A DNA stretch of 38,718 nt from positions 1 through 38,718 of the forward strand of contig CAZTBG010000013.1 of the NCBI GenBank assembly GCA_964611805.1. Reading direction: 5' to 3'. The translations under genes were made by a program, and so were the position numbers. A model generated the notes under the pieces. It was given only the letters and a program-made list of their open reading frames with translations. It had not been told where the DNA came from and did no database searches. This stretch comes from W589 sp964611805. Its GTDB lineage: Bacteria > Chloroflexota > Dehalococcoidia > Dehalococcoidales > Fen-1064. Positions within the stretch are counted from its first letter, which is position 1, and every line of letters starts with the position of its first letter. Positions 31,277 through 38,566 of this stretch are shown one piece after another.

Positions 31277-32523
31277 TGCTCTTCCTCTGGCTCTTTTGGT
31301 GCCATAATACTGAGCGGGCCTTCAGCATCCGCCAGCAGCTGTGTTTGTGCCTGGGTCTGTGCGGATAGACCCCAGAGATGAATGAAGCCGGCGGCGGCAC
31401 TCTGGTCGAACTGGTCACCTTTATCATACGTAGCCAGGCCGAGATTGTACAGCGACTTGGGTGAGCGACGACCAAGTACCATGGAGTGTCCCTTGAACAG
31501 CTTCATACGCACCGTCCCGGTGACATAGCGCTGCGTGCTGAGGATATAGGCCGAGAGGTCCCGGTTCAGGGCACTGAACCACAGGCCGTTATAGATGAGT
31601 TCGGAGTACTCCACACTTACCTTCTGTTTGAAACGGAGCTGGTCTCTGGAGAGTGTCATTGCCTCGAGGGCCTGGTGTGCCTGTATCAGCACGGTGGCCG
31701 CCGGTGCCTCATAGACCTCGCGTGATTTTATGCCGACAACGCGGTCTTCGATATGGTCAATCCGCCCGATGCCGTGTTTTCCGGCGATTTCGTTAAGTTT
31801 CTGGACAAGCTCGACACCGTTTAAACCTTCACCATCGTAGCTGGTGGGAATACCCTTCTCAAAACCTATCTCGACATAGGTCGGTTCATTAGGAGTCTTG
31901 TCCGGCGGCTTCGTCCAGGTAAAGGCGTCCTCTGGCGGTTCCGCCCAGGGGTCTTCGAGGATGCCGCACTCAATTGCCTTTCCCCAGAGGCACTCGTCGA
32001 TTGAATAGGGGCTATTGACCGTAATCGGCACGGGGATGCCGTGCTGTTTGGCATAGGCTATCGTCTCCTCCCGGGTCATGCCCCACTCCCGGGCAGGGGC
32101 GATAATCTTAAGGTTGGGGGCCAGGGTCTTAATGCCGACATCAAAGCGTACCTGGTCGTTTCCCTTGCCGGTACAGCCGTGGGCAATGGCGGTGGCGCCT
32201 TCTTCTATGGCGACATCCACCATCAGCTTGACCATGAGCGGACGGGAGAGGGCAGTCGCCAGAGGGTACTGCCCTTCGTAGAGAGCATTGGCCTGCAGGG
32301 CCGGGAAGACAAAATAATCAATAAACAGCTGCTTGGCGTCGATGACGAGCGCCTTGACAGCACCTGTCTTTAGGGCCTTCTCCTTCACGGCAGTGAAATC
32401 GCGCTCATTGCCGACATCAATCGTGAGCGTAATCACGTCCAGGCCGTACTTTTCCTGAATCCACTTGATGGCTACGGATGTATCAAGGCCTCCGCTATAA
32501 GCCAGTACCACCTTATCTGCCAC
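31273..32523 (-). CDS. argG: Argininosuccinate synthase
   Basis: The 416-residue enzyme joins citrulline and aspartate with ATP. The N-terminal VVLAYSGGLDTSVAIKWIQEKYG is the PP-loop of N-type ATP pyrophosphatases. AIAHGCTGKGNDQVRFD, KTPNEPTYVEIGFEKGIP and GRIDHIEDRVVGIKSREVYEAPA are canonical. The start is GTG, 8 nt after AAGGAG. It is followed by argH with a 4-bp overlap and preceded by argD after 27 bp. Confidence 0.97.
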   Translation of the reverse strand: MADKVVLAYSGGLDTSVAIKWIQEKYGLDVITLTIDVGNERDFTAVKEKALKTGAVKALVIDAKQLFIDYFVFPALQANALYEGQYPLATALSRPLMVKLMVDVAIEEGATAIAHGCTGKGNDQVRFDVGIKTLAPNLKIIAPAREWGMTREETIAYAKQHGIPVPITVNSPYSIDECLWGKAIECGILEDPWAEPPEDAFTWTKPPDKTPNEPTYVEIGFEKGIPTSYDGEGLNGVELVQKLNEIAGKHGIGRIDHIEDRVVGIKSREVYEAPAATVLIQAHQALEAMTLSRDQLRFKQKVSVEYSELIYNGLWFSALNRDLSAYILSTQRYVTGTVRMKLFKGHSMVLGRRSPKSLYNLGLATYDKGDQFDQSAAAGFIHLWGLSAQTQAQTQLLADAEGPLSIMAPKEPEEEQ

Positions 32524-32550
32524 TTCTTGTCTCCTTCAGGGTAATCAAGT

Positions 32551-33732
32551 TTAAACGGTTGACAGGACCTTGTCCAGTATCTCCAGCGCCTCATCGACCT
32601 CGCTGTTGCCAATAATCAGGGGCGGTACAAAACGCAGGGCATTGGGCTTCAGTCTGTTAACCAGCAGACCGTTTTCAAGACAGCCCATTACCACATCTTG
32701 GGCTATCTCACTATCAAACTCTACCGCCAGCAGGAGCCCGCGTCCCCGTACTTCGGTGATAAACTGATATTTTCGCTTCAGTCTCTTCAGGCCGTCAAGA
32801 AGGTATTGTCCGACTCTTCTAGCGTTGTCGGGAATATCATTCTCAATAACATATTTTAGCGTAGCGTAGGCGGTGGCGCTGGTAACCAGGTTGCCGCCGA
32901 AAGTGGCGTTATGGTCTCCGAGAGTAAAAACAGCGGCTTTCTCCTTAGCGAGCAGCGCCCCGATTGGCATGCCGCCACCCAGTCCCTTGGCAAGGGTCAT
33001 AATATCAGGTTCAACACCGTAAAGCTGGTAGCCGAATAATGTCCCGAGACGGCCGATGCCTGTCTGGACTTCATCCAGTATGAGCAAAATACCTTTCTGG
33101 TCGCACCAATCTCTCACCTTTTTCAGGTAATCATCAGCGGCAACATTAACGCCGCCCTCCGCCTGGAGCGGCTCCAGCATGATGGCACAGGTCTTCTCCG
33201 TGGTGGCGGATTTTATTGCATCGATATCATTATTTTCCACGTTTATAAAACCGGCTGGCAGCGGCTCGTACGGCGCGTGCATTTTTGCCTGTCCGCTTGC
33301 CGCCGTCAGAGCGAGAGAACGGCCATGAAAGGAGTTATTCGTGGTGATTATCTCGTAGGCCCCGTTAAGCTTTAGAGCACCGTAGCGCCGTGCCAGTTTA
33401 ATAGCACCCTCATTGGCTTCAAGACCGCTGTTGCAGATAAAAACTCTGTCCAGGCAGCTGTTCTGAACCAGCAGTTCAGCCAGCCGGAGCATCGGGATGG
33501 TATAGTACCAGAGCGAAGTCTGCATCAGGGTGCGCGCCTGCTCATTGAGGGCATCAACGACTGCCGGGTGGCAATGCCCCAGGCAATTGACTGCCAGACC
33601 GCCGACGAAGTCCAGGTATTCTTTACCCTTATCATCCCATACCCGTACCCCTTCACCGCGTACCAGTGTCACCGGGACACGGACGATTGTCTGCATATAG
33701 TATTTCTTGTCAAGCTCCTGCCAGTTAGTCAT
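32551..33732 (-). CDS. argD: Acetylornithine aminotransferase
   Basis: The 393-residue class III PLP aminotransferase converts N-acetylglutamate semialdehyde to N-acetylornithine. Visible are the FVGGLAVNCLGHCHP start, NSGLEANEGAIKLAR, FHGRSLALTAASGQ, ILDEVQTGIGRLG, and the PLP lysine in TLAKGLGGGMPIGA. Specificity for acetylornithine is inferred from the operon (argJ-argB upstream, argG downstream). The ATG follows GGAG at 7 nt. Repeat copy D lies directly upstream, inside the operon. Confidence 0.94.
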   Translation of the reverse strand: MTNWQELDKKYYMQTIVRVPVTLVRGEGVRVWDDKGKEYLDFVGGLAVNCLGHCHPAVVDALNEQARTLMQTSLWYYTIPMLRLAELLVQNSCLDRVFICNSGLEANEGAIKLARRYGALKLNGAYEIITTNNSFHGRSLALTAASGQAKMHAPYEPLPAGFINVENNDIDAIKSATTEKTCAIMLEPLQAEGGVNVAADDYLKKVRDWCDQKGILLILDEVQTGIGRLGTLFGYQLYGVEPDIMTLAKGLGGGMPIGALLAKEKAAVFTLGDHNATFGGNLVTSATAYATLKYVIENDIPDNARRVGQYLLDGLKRLKRKYQFITEVRGRGLLLAVEFDSEIAQDVVMGCLENGLLVNRLKPNALRFVPPLIIGNSEVDEALEILDKVLSTV

Positions 33733-33760
33733 GTCAGTTCTCCAGGTGTTATCCTTTTTC

Positions 33761-33958
33761 TCTACCTCACCCCCTGTATCCCCCTCTCCTTTGAAGGAGA
33801 GGGGGAGAGGTGTGGTAGGGAGGCTTCGCCTCCCTTAAACTCTCCTTATTCCACCCCGCCTCCGAGGGGTGTTTAAGAGGGGCGCAGCCCCTCTTTTTTG
33901 GTTCTTCCCCTTCCCCTCTGGGGAAGGGGACTAAGGGGATAGGGCCACCACTACCAAG
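33761..33958. repeat. GC-rich hairpin repeats, copy D: two units head to head inside the arg operon
   Basis: The left unit (33761-33850) begins CTACCTCACC like copy B, then CCCCCTCTCC-TTTGAA-GGAGAGGGGG and GGGAGGCTTCGCCTCCC. The right unit (33851-33958) is inverted: read on the minus strand it gives GGTGGCCCTATCCCC, CCCCTTCCCC-AGA-GGGGAAGGGG and AAGAGGGGCTGCGCCCCTCTT. It fills the 254-bp gap between argB and argD. On the plus strand the right hairpin is followed by TTTTTT and would act as an antisense terminator. Confidence 0.75.
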
Positions 33959-33986
33959 TAGCTTCGGCCCGTGATGCCCACGTATG

Positions 33987-34823
33987 TCAGGGCCTGTTCC
34001 TCGTATCCTCTGGACTACGTATTGTTGTGCCGACCTCTTTTCCCTCGATTGCCTTGAGCAGAGCGTGGGGTGTTTTACCGCCAATGATTGAGGCGGTCCG
34101 ACTTCGGGAAAGAGCCCTCAGGCAAGCTCGAAGTTTGGGAATCATCCCCCCAGAAGCTACGCCCGAGGATAGCAATTCCTCAGCTTCAGCAGGGGAGAGG
34201 TGGCGGATTAGATTATCCTGTTTATCATGAATACCATCAACATCGGTGAGGAAGATAAGCTGTTCGGCGGCGATTGCCGCGGCAATTTCACCAGCGACAG
34301 TATCACCATTAACATTTAGTATCTGCGGTTCACCATCTGACCTGCCAGACGAGTGAATGCTAAGAGGAGCGATTACGGGAATAAAACCTGAATTCAGCAG
34401 AGTATTAAGGATACCGATATTTACCTTCGTGACCGTGCCTACGAAACCCATTTCTTTTTCTCTGAGTTTGCCTTCAAGCAGGGCGCCATCGACGCCGCTG
34501 ATGCCGACAGCCTTACCTTCGCGGCTATTTAACAGGGTTACTATTTCCTTATTAGCCAGACCGGCCAGCACGGAAATAACTACTTCCAGGGTTGGTCTAT
34601 CAGTCACCCTTTCACCACGGACGAAATGAGTGGTAATGGCTTGCTTCGTAAGCCATTCGGTTATCATTTTACCCCCTCCGTGCACGATAACCATTGGTAT
34701 ACCGCGTCGCTGAAGCTCCACGATATCTTCAACGTCGCCAACATCCAGGACGCTGGGTTCGTGTTTGCCGAAGGTGCTGCCGCCTATCTTGACGACAATA
34801 ATTCCGCTCAATTTTTTATCCAC
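33987..34823 (-). CDS. argB: Acetylglutamate kinase
   Basis: The 278-residue amino-acid-kinase-fold enzyme phosphorylates N-acetylglutamate. GIIVVKIGGST binds ATP phosphates, VIVHGGGKMI is the second glycine loop, ILNVNGDTVAGEIAAAIAAE and FLTDVDGIHDK follow, and GGMIPKLRAC is typical of ArgB. The first glycine loop is IGGS rather than the more frequent YGGN. The frame is open to GTG at 34844, but GTG at 34823 has AGGA six nt upstream and is preferred. It starts 23 bp after argJ. Confidence 0.92.
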   Translation of the reverse strand: MDKKLSGIIVVKIGGSTFGKHEPSVLDVGDVEDIVELQRRGIPMVIVHGGGKMITEWLTKQAITTHFVRGERVTDRPTLEVVISVLAGLANKEIVTLLNSREGKAVGISGVDGALLEGKLREKEMGFVGTVTKVNIGILNTLLNSGFIPVIAPLSIHSSGRSDGEPQILNVNGDTVAGEIAAAIAAEQLIFLTDVDGIHDKQDNLIRHLSPAEAEELLSSGVASGGMIPKLRACLRALSRSRTASIIGGKTPHALLKAIEGKEVGTTIRSPEDTRNRP

Positions 34824-34846
34824 ATCTCTTCCTGCAAAAACCACGC

Positions 34847-36064
34847 TCAGGTGGTGTATTGACTGTTTATGATAACGTATTCCTCGGTCAGGTCACAGCC
34901 CCAGGCCGTGGCCGAGGCGGTGCCCAGGTTGAGGTCCAGTGTAACCGGCACCTCATCTCTTTCCAGCGCCCGTACAACACGTGGCTCATCGTATGATTGC
35001 GGGATGCCACACTTCAGTACAAGGATATCCCCGATGTAAAGGTCGAGGCTGGCCTCTTTGACTTCGGCCCCGCTCCGCCCCAGTGCCGCCACCACCCGAC
35101 CCCAGTTGGGGTCGCGACCATAGACCGCTGCCTTCCACAGGGGTGAGCTTACGATTGTCCGTGCTGCCAGAGCGGCGTCGGTCTTGCTTACTGCCCCATT
35201 GACAGTGACCTCAAGCAGCTTGGTTGCCCCCTCGCCGTCGCGTGCCACTGCTTTTGCCAGGTGGATGCAGACACAGTCGAGGGCCTGCTGGAAAAGCTCT
35301 GCCGACTGGCTTCCCGACGAGATTGGCGGGTTTCCCGCCATCCCGTTGGCCAGCAGCAGCAGGGTGTCACTGGGGCTGGTATCGCCGTCGATTGAGACCA
35401 TGTTAAATGAGACATCGGCTGACTGGCGCAACGCTTCCTGAAGGAAGTCGGGCTCTACGGCGGCATCGGTTGTCAGAAAGCAGAGCAGAGTTGCCAGGTT
35501 CGGGTGAATCATCCCCGAGCCTTTGGCCACCCCACCGATGGTGAACCGTAGCCCTTCGGCGGAGACGGCTACGGCTGTCTCCTTGGGAACAGTGTCCGTG
35601 GTCATCATCGCCCAGGCAAGGTCATGGCCACCGTTGTCGGATAGACTGATTTGATTGAGGCCATCTTTTATTCGCTCCATCGGCAGTCGTTGGCCGATAA
35701 CGCCGGTACTGGCTACCAGGACTTCCTCGGCGTCTACGCCGAGCGCTTTGGCTGCCAGTGTTGCCATCTCAGCAGCATCGGCCAGACCCTGCTTACCCGT
35801 GCTGGCATTGGCACAGCCGCTATTGACGACGACGGCTACTGTCCGCCCTTTCTTTAATCGCTCCTGGCACAGTACCACCGGAGCGGACTTAATCCGGTTG
35901 GTGGTGAACAGGCCGGCAGTCACGCACGGGTCCTGCGAGAACAGGATACCGAGGTCCAGCTTATCACCGCTGCCTTGCTTAATTTCGGCAGCGGTAGCAC
36001 CGGCGTGAAACCCCTGCGGAGTGGTCACCGTGCCGTCGCTTATGGTGTCGATTTTGGTTTCCAT
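34847..36064 (-). CDS. argJ: Glutamate N-acetyltransferase / amino-acid N-acetyltransferase (ArgJ)
   Basis: The 405-residue enzyme recycles the acetyl group from acetylornithine to glutamate and, when bifunctional, also makes acetylglutamate from acetyl-CoA. GFHAGATAAEIKQG, VVNSGCANASTGKQG, STGVIGQRLPM and the self-cleavage region GSGMIHPNLATLLCFL (cut between Ala and Thr) are present. The ATG at 36064 gives the family N-terminus but has no Shine-Dalgarno sequence. A good promoter ends 10 nt before it, so the mRNA is leaderless or nearly so. It is the first gene of the arg operon. argC and argF are not in the window. Confidence 0.95.
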   Translation of the reverse strand: METKIDTISDGTVTTPQGFHAGATAAEIKQGSGDKLDLGILFSQDPCVTAGLFTTNRIKSAPVVLCQERLKKGRTVAVVVNSGCANASTGKQGLADAAEMATLAAKALGVDAEEVLVASTGVIGQRLPMERIKDGLNQISLSDNGGHDLAWAMMTTDTVPKETAVAVSAEGLRFTIGGVAKGSGMIHPNLATLLCFLTTDAAVEPDFLQEALRQSADVSFNMVSIDGDTSPSDTLLLLANGMAGNPPISSGSQSAELFQQALDCVCIHLAKAVARDGEGATKLLEVTVNGAVSKTDAALAARTIVSSPLWKAAVYGRDPNWGRVVAALGRSGAEVKEASLDLYIGDILVLKCGIPQSYDEPRVVRALERDEVPVTLDLNLGTASATAWGCDLTEEYVIINSQYTT

Positions 36065-36074
36065 AACAGGTCTA

Positions 36075-36103
36075 ACTATAGCATACTGGTTGTAGCTAGG
36101 CAA
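36075..36103 (-). promoter_or_regulatory. Promoter of the argJ operon, giving a near-leaderless mRNA
   Basis: On the minus strand, TTGCCT (36098-36103) and TATAGT (36075-36080) are 17 bp apart. Only 10 nt lie between the -10 box and the ATG, so the leader would be about 3-4 nt. No ARG-box-like operator was recognised here. Confidence 0.65.
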
Positions 36104-36127
36104 TGAAAGGTAGAGTGAGCTTACTTC

Positions 36128-36156
36128 TTGCAATCCGTCCAGGATGCCAGTAGACT
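36128..36156 (+). promoter_or_regulatory. Promoter of the cysteine-rich gene, divergent from argJ
   Basis: TTGCAA (36128-36133) and TAGACT (36151-36156) are 17 bp apart. The predicted transcript begins near 36163, upstream of the ATG at 36185. Confidence 0.55.
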
Positions 36157-36184
36157 GGACTCAGATGATGAGTTAGGCGGTCTG

Positions 36185-36727
36185 ATGCATCATACCCTTA
36201 AGCTGTACAGTCGGCACCGTGAGTCTGCTCTCCGGTTCTATATGTTCTGGGCAAGGTGGACTAGAATTCCATTGGTTGGCCGACTGGTTCGCTGGGTGGC
36301 CAATACCTGGGGTCGCAATCTGGAGGGGGCCTATGTGCTGACTACCGATGAAGCCGGTGAGATAGTGGACGCCTGTGAGAGGCTGGCAGTCGGGCCGTGC
36401 AGCTGTCGTAAGCTGTACCATAACTGCGATAATCCGGTAGATGTGGAGATAATGCTGAGTCTCAACGGCAATGTCTTTGTCGAGGAGCGTCCGGACGATT
36501 ACCGTGAGATAAGTAAACAAGAGGCTAAAGAGATATTGCGTGAGTGTCATGAACGTGGCCTGATTCACAGTATCGTGAAGTGCCGCGATGACTTTTACGC
36601 AATATGTAACTGCTGTACCTGCTGTTGTGTGCCGCTGCGACTCCACAACCAGTACGGCATCGGCAGTGCTCTCACCAGAAAAGACGATATTGTGCAGGTC
36701 TTTCGGGAGCACCAGCACGTAGTTTGA
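36185..36727 (+). CDS. Cysteine-rich, probably iron-sulfur-binding protein of unknown function
   Basis: The 180-residue protein has 12 cysteines. One cluster is GPCSCRKLYHNC (72, 74, 81). A second is AICNCCTCCC (141, 143, 144, 146, 147, 148), and single cysteines are at 64, 121 and 133. This CSCR...NCC-x-CCC pattern occurs in ferredoxin-like or Fe-S-cluster-binding proteins of anaerobes, so one or two clusters are likely. The N-terminus (SALRFYMFWARWTRIPLVGRLVRWVANTWG) is amphipathic and may lie on the membrane. The ATG at 36185 follows AGGCGG, and the frame is open further upstream only into the promoter. The DUF1858-like gene follows. Confidence 0.7.
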   Translation: MHHTLKLYSRHRESALRFYMFWARWTRIPLVGRLVRWVANTWGRNLEGAYVLTTDEAGEIVDACERLAVGPCSCRKLYHNCDNPVDVEIMLSLNGNVFVEERPDDYREISKQEAKEILRECHERGLIHSIVKCRDDFYAICNCCTCCCVPLRLHNQYGIGSALTRKDDIVQVFREHQHVV

Positions 36728-36796
36728 CAGGGCAGAGGTTGTATCCTATTATTTCGGGTGCTGGTTGCTGTGGTTAATACGAGAGAGGAGGGGGAA

Positions 36797-37003
36797 ATGG
36801 CGCTGACAGCTAATTCAACAATCGGGGAAGTCCTGAAATCACGACCCGACGCCAAGGACATTATTTCAAAGCATGCCGGGCAGGCAGTGGACGAGTCCAT
36901 GCTGGCGATGGCGATGGGCATGACTATCAAGCAGGTGGCCGGTTTCGTCAACTGGGGCCCGGACAAGATAGAGGCCATCCTGAAGGACCTCAACGAGGGC
37001 TAG
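36797..37003 (+). CDS. DUF1858-like small protein without the cysteines
   Basis: The 68-residue protein (STIGEVLKSRPDAKDIISKHAG...GMTIKQVAGFVNWGPDKIEAILKDLN) matches the helical DUF1858 pattern of a TIxEVLxxxPxA start and a C-terminal helix. It lacks the Cys pair often present in DUF1858 proteins tied to redox enzymes. The ATG follows a strong AGGAGGGGG. It lies 69 bp after the cysteine-rich gene and is probably co-transcribed with it. Its function is not known. Confidence 0.7.
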   Translation: MALTANSTIGEVLKSRPDAKDIISKHAGQAVDESMLAMAMGMTIKQVAGFVNWGPDKIEAILKDLNEG

Positions 37004-37100
37004 ACTTCTTCCTGCTGCTTTTGAAAAACATAATATATAGTAGGTGGGCTTTGCTGCCTACCTGGTATCTCATCACCCCTGTATTGTAAACCTTGTCTCT

Positions 37101-37229
37101 ATTTAGTGGTGCTGGCCCCATCCCCTGTATCCCCTGGAAAAATCCATCCCCCTGTCCCCCTTCCTTTACCAAAGGAAGGGGGAAGAAAAAGTAAGAGGGG
37201 CTGCGCCCCTCTCCGACTCCCCTTCTCGT
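37101..37229 (+). repeat. GC-rich hairpin repeat, copy E, first module
   Basis: TTTAGTGGTGCTGGCCCCAT matches the start of copy C at 16370. Then come an extended C-rich part with a CCCCCTTCCTTT...AAAGGAAGGGGG pair, GTAAGAGGGGCTGCGCCCCTC and CGACTCCCCTTCT. It lies in the 487-bp gap 37004-37490, which contains only repeat modules and the promoter of the next gene. Confidence 0.75.
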
Positions 37230-37289
37230 TACGTGCGAAAGTTATTTGTCCAATAAATCACCCTGCAGACCATAGCTTACACCAGCCCA

Positions 37290-37395
37290 TAAGGTGTAAA
37301 TGACCCCTGCTGGAAGTCTGCCTCCCCACCGTTTGGGGGTGCTCGAGGGGTGTAACCCCTCGAAACGGGGGATTCCAAGGGGGTGTCCCCCTTGG
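37290..37395 (+). repeat. About 106-bp second repeat module, copy E
   Basis: This is the counterpart of 16603-16710: TAAGGTGTAAATGACCCC, TGCTGGA, CACCGTTTGGGGGTG, a CGAGGGGTG...CCCCTCG hairpin, GGGGGATTCCAAGGGGG and CCCCCTTGG. Its internal stem is longer than that of copy C and fully paired. Confidence 0.75.
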
Positions 37396-37428
37396 AGACA
37401 GATTGCCGTGTCGCCCCTTGCAATGACA
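37396..37428 (+). repeat. Half-copy of the CAATGACA palindrome (copy E end)
   Basis: AGATTGCC...CCTTGCAATGACA directly follows the 106-bp module, as in copy C. It matches the ends of the palindrome at 8490-8577. Confidence 0.6.
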
Positions 37429-37490
37429 GGTGTAAGGATGGTATGCCCTTTGATTGTTTGACATAAGGTGGTAGAATATACGGAAGAGAT

Positions 37491-38480
37491 ATGAAACGTC
37501 TAGCCCGGAATCTAAGAGATAATAGTATTGAAGCCTTCGTTCTTGCACTAGAGACTATAAATCGTCCTTCAGTGCGTTACAGAATGGAAGCGTTTTGCTT
37601 TCTTTTCTGTAATTCTTGGGAACTGCTTATGAAGGCGAAATTGCTGAATGATGGTAATAAGATTTTCTATAGGAAGGGGCGCAAAAAACCTCGCAGGAGC
37701 CTTTCTTTGGATGACTGCCTCAACCGTATTTTTACTGCTGCAGATGACCCCATAAAACTAAACATTAAGACCATACATGACCTTAGGAATAATGCAACTC
37801 ATTTGATAATTCCGTTTGTACCCCCTGATATTATGGGTTTATTTCAAGCGGGTGTGCTGAATTATCCGTGGGTACTACAAGAATGGTTTGGGATAAGTCT
37901 TTCTGATCGTGTCCCGTTGGGTATGATGTCTTTGGTCTATGACTTCAATCCAGAACAGCACTCGCTAGAACATGCAAAAATGAAACGTCGGCTTTCTGCA
38001 GAAGTGGTACGTTGGCTTACGGAGTTTCAGCAGGGAGTTCGGAATCAAGCCCAGTCTCTAGGTGCAAGTTCGCAGCGTTTTTATATTCCTATTGATTTAC
38101 GTCTTGCGATTGTTAGGAATCCAAGAAAGGCAGACATCGTGCTGAGTTCAGGCACAGCAGGACAAGAGACTTTAGTAGTTGAGGTTCCGAAAGACCCAGA
38201 TCAGACACACCCCTATCGGAGGAAGGAAGTACTGAAGATAGTAAACGAGCGATTAGGTAGTACGCAGATAGCTAATCCGTTTGATATTCGATGCGTAAGA
38301 AAGGTATATCGCATAGAGAGCAAGCCAGAATTTTTCTATAAGGCTAAGTATTCACCCCCGAAATATAGTCCCCAATTCGTTGAATGGCTAATAGGCCTGG
38401 CTAGTAAGACTCCAGATTTCTTTACTCGAACAAGACTCAAAGCTAACATCAAGACCAAACATCGCAAGAAAAAACACTAA
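37491..38480 (+). CDS. DUF3644-family protein with a HEPN-type R-x4-H motif
   Basis: The 329-residue protein begins with the DUF3644 pattern SIEAFVLALETINRPSVRYRMEAFCFLFCNSWELLMKAKLL. It then has IHDLRNNATHLI, in which Arg99-x4-His104 fits the catalytic motif of HEPN ribonucleases. The C-terminal third (EVLKIVNERLGS...FDIRCVRKVYRI...YSPQFVEWLI) looks like a winged-helix or nucleic-acid-binding part, and the tail is very Lys-rich. HEPN proteins of this kind often act in toxin or anti-phage systems, but no partner gene is visible. It is AT-rich compared with the window. GGAAGAG precedes the ATG, and a weak TTGATT-16-TAGAAT promoter lies just after repeat copy E. Confidence 0.75.
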   Translation: MKRLARNLRDNSIEAFVLALETINRPSVRYRMEAFCFLFCNSWELLMKAKLLNDGNKIFYRKGRKKPRRSLSLDDCLNRIFTAADDPIKLNIKTIHDLRNNATHLIIPFVPPDIMGLFQAGVLNYPWVLQEWFGISLSDRVPLGMMSLVYDFNPEQHSLEHAKMKRRLSAEVVRWLTEFQQGVRNQAQSLGASSQRFYIPIDLRLAIVRNPRKADIVLSSGTAGQETLVVEVPKDPDQTHPYRRKEVLKIVNERLGSTQIANPFDIRCVRKVYRIESKPEFFYKAKYSPPKYSPQFVEWLIGLASKTPDFFTRTRLKANIKTKHRKKKH

Positions 38481-38566
38481 TATCTTGTCTTAAGTTTGTT
38501 TGGCACGTCTAAGTGTTACCCCTGTCCCTTCCCTTCTTTATACCTCAAATCTAAGAAGTCTCCCCC

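Noticed and set aside
30536..31381. 281-codon open frame on the plus strand across argH
   Set aside because: It lies antisense to argH with no recognisable motif or ribosome-binding site; it is explained by the codon pattern of argH.
33800..34090. Short open frames through repeat copy D
   Set aside because: The translations are low-complexity products of the repeat and have no ribosome-binding site.
36065..36130. ARG-box operator for ArgR upstream of argJ
   Set aside because: No pair of sequences close to the ARG-box pattern could be recognised around the promoter.
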